A stretch of 64,000 bases of DNA from positions 1-64,000 of the forward strand of contig NZ_JAKCPW010000009.1 of assembly GCF_021440085.1 (NCBI RefSeq), in the 5' to 3' direction. The stretch is from Dyadobacter sp. CY261. Lineage in GTDB: Bacteria > Bacteroidota > Bacteroidia > Cytophagales > Spirosomataceae. The notes beneath the pieces are model-generated. The model saw only the letters and a program-made list of their open reading frames with translations, did no database searches and was not told where the DNA came from. Of the stretch, positions 63,659-64,000 are shown piece after piece (the first letter of the stretch is position 1; each line of letters opens with the position of its first letter). Position numbers and translations under genes: made by a program.

Positions 63659-64000
63659 TTAGGTTGGTTGGTTTTGTCTTTTCAAATGATCGTAACCATT
63701 AGGCAGGCGATTGTAACCGTAATCCACTAAACGTTGGCCGAGGCCTTTGTAAAATTGCGGATCAGTCGGCGCGACGGTTGCCATCCCATCGACATAGCGA
63801 TTGTAGAGACAGAACAACCCGGCGATCAGCACCGTGTCGTGAATTTCTACATCCGTAGCACCCTGTTCTTTGGCAAATGCAACAGCCTCTTGCGTCACCG
63901 CCTTGCCGCTCACCTGCACTTGCTTGGCTATTTTGAGCAATGCTCTCATTTTGTCGCTCACCGGCGCAGCATCGATATCCCGCTTCATAATCTCGCAGGT
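63659..64000 (-). CDS. Carboxymuconolactone-decarboxylase/AhpD-like protein, cut at the window edge
   Basis: The visible 113 residues run into the window end without a stop. A Met at 63988 exists, but the frame upstream is open and begins with a cysteine (TCEI before MKRD), as expected just after the redox CxxC of AhpD-like proteins. The visible part (LLKIAKQVQVSGKAVTQEAVAFAKEQGATDVEIHDTVLIAGLFCLYNRYVDGM) fits the helical CMD domain of peroxidase-related enzymes, ending in GYDHLKRQNQPT. It is 22 bases upstream of the TonB receptor, leading the uptake locus. Confidence 0.8.
   Translation of the reverse strand, partial: TCEIMKRDIDAAPVSDKMRALLKIAKQVQVSGKAVTQEAVAFAKEQGATDVEIHDTVLIAGLFCLYNRYVDGMATVAPTDPQFYKGLGQRLVDYGYNRLPNGYDHLKRQNQPT

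Overview
The window reads as a chromosome segment of a Gram-negative Bacteroidota, most likely a member of the Cytophagales (Spirosomaceae/Dyadobacter-like; the genus is a guess). The evidence is a separate lpxH and a lpxD / lpxC-fabZ fusion / lpxA cluster, secreted enzymes with C-terminal tails of the type IX secretion kind, TonB-dependent receptors with carboxypeptidase-regulatory-like N-termini, and promoters of the Bacteroidota form (TTTG or TTG, 19 bases, TAnnTTTG). No phage, insertion sequence, plasmid gene or CRISPR array was seen. Coding density is high.

Layout. 1-5.0 kb: short repeats, a secreted unknown protein, lpxH, a carboxypeptidase-regulatory-like protein, and a minus-strand group of CPBP protease, DUF2007 protein and cdsA. 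5.0-8.0 kb: dusB, a biotin-carrier protein, pyrH and frr, closed by a terminator. 8.0-10.4 kb: a two-gene UDP-sugar module (UDP-glucose dehydrogenase and UDP-glucuronate decarboxylase) that should make UDP-xylose. 10.6-16.1 kb: acyl-CoA dehydrogenase, a secreted GH9 glycosidase, and an SPFH/NfeD membrane pair. 16.2-22.6 kb: two tandem PafA-like alkaline phosphatases and an M16 peptidase. 22.8-28.3 kb: small lipoprotein, thioesterase, TamB. 28.4-33.2 kb: tsaD leading a run with a secreted sugar dehydrogenase, an NHL-repeat lipoprotein and a MOSC protein. 33.2-37.9 kb: lipid A genes and an HD-domain protein. 37.9-38.1 kb: a CAU-anticodon tRNA with promoter and terminator.

39-48.3 kb carries regulated envelope functions: a BlaI-type repressor with an operator inside its own promoter, an M56 (BlaR-like) membrane protease without a penicillin-binding domain, an outer-membrane beta-barrel receptor, a CE15-like esterase, a repeat-bearing lipoprotein, and an ECF sigma factor overlapping a protein that joins an anti-sigma-like N-terminus, one membrane helix, a long linker and a C-terminal beta-barrel.

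48.4-55.7 kb is the most striking part: eight close-packed minus-strand genes, in transcription order an ECF sigma factor, a membrane anti-sigma-like protein, an FHA/zinc-ribbon protein, an acidic unknown protein, a zinc-ribbon/FHA protein, a membrane PP2C phosphatase, a membrane Ser/Thr kinase with Sel1 repeats, and a membrane-anchored caspase-like protease. Together they look like a phosphorylation-controlled signalling circuit ending in a protease. Upstream lie a 60-bp stem-loop, a promoter-like sequence with no gene behind it, and mirrored 8-bp repeats. 56.1-64 kb is a TonB receptor / MFS / DUF3179 / TonB receptor uptake locus led by a carboxymuconolactone-decarboxylase-like gene cut by the window edge.
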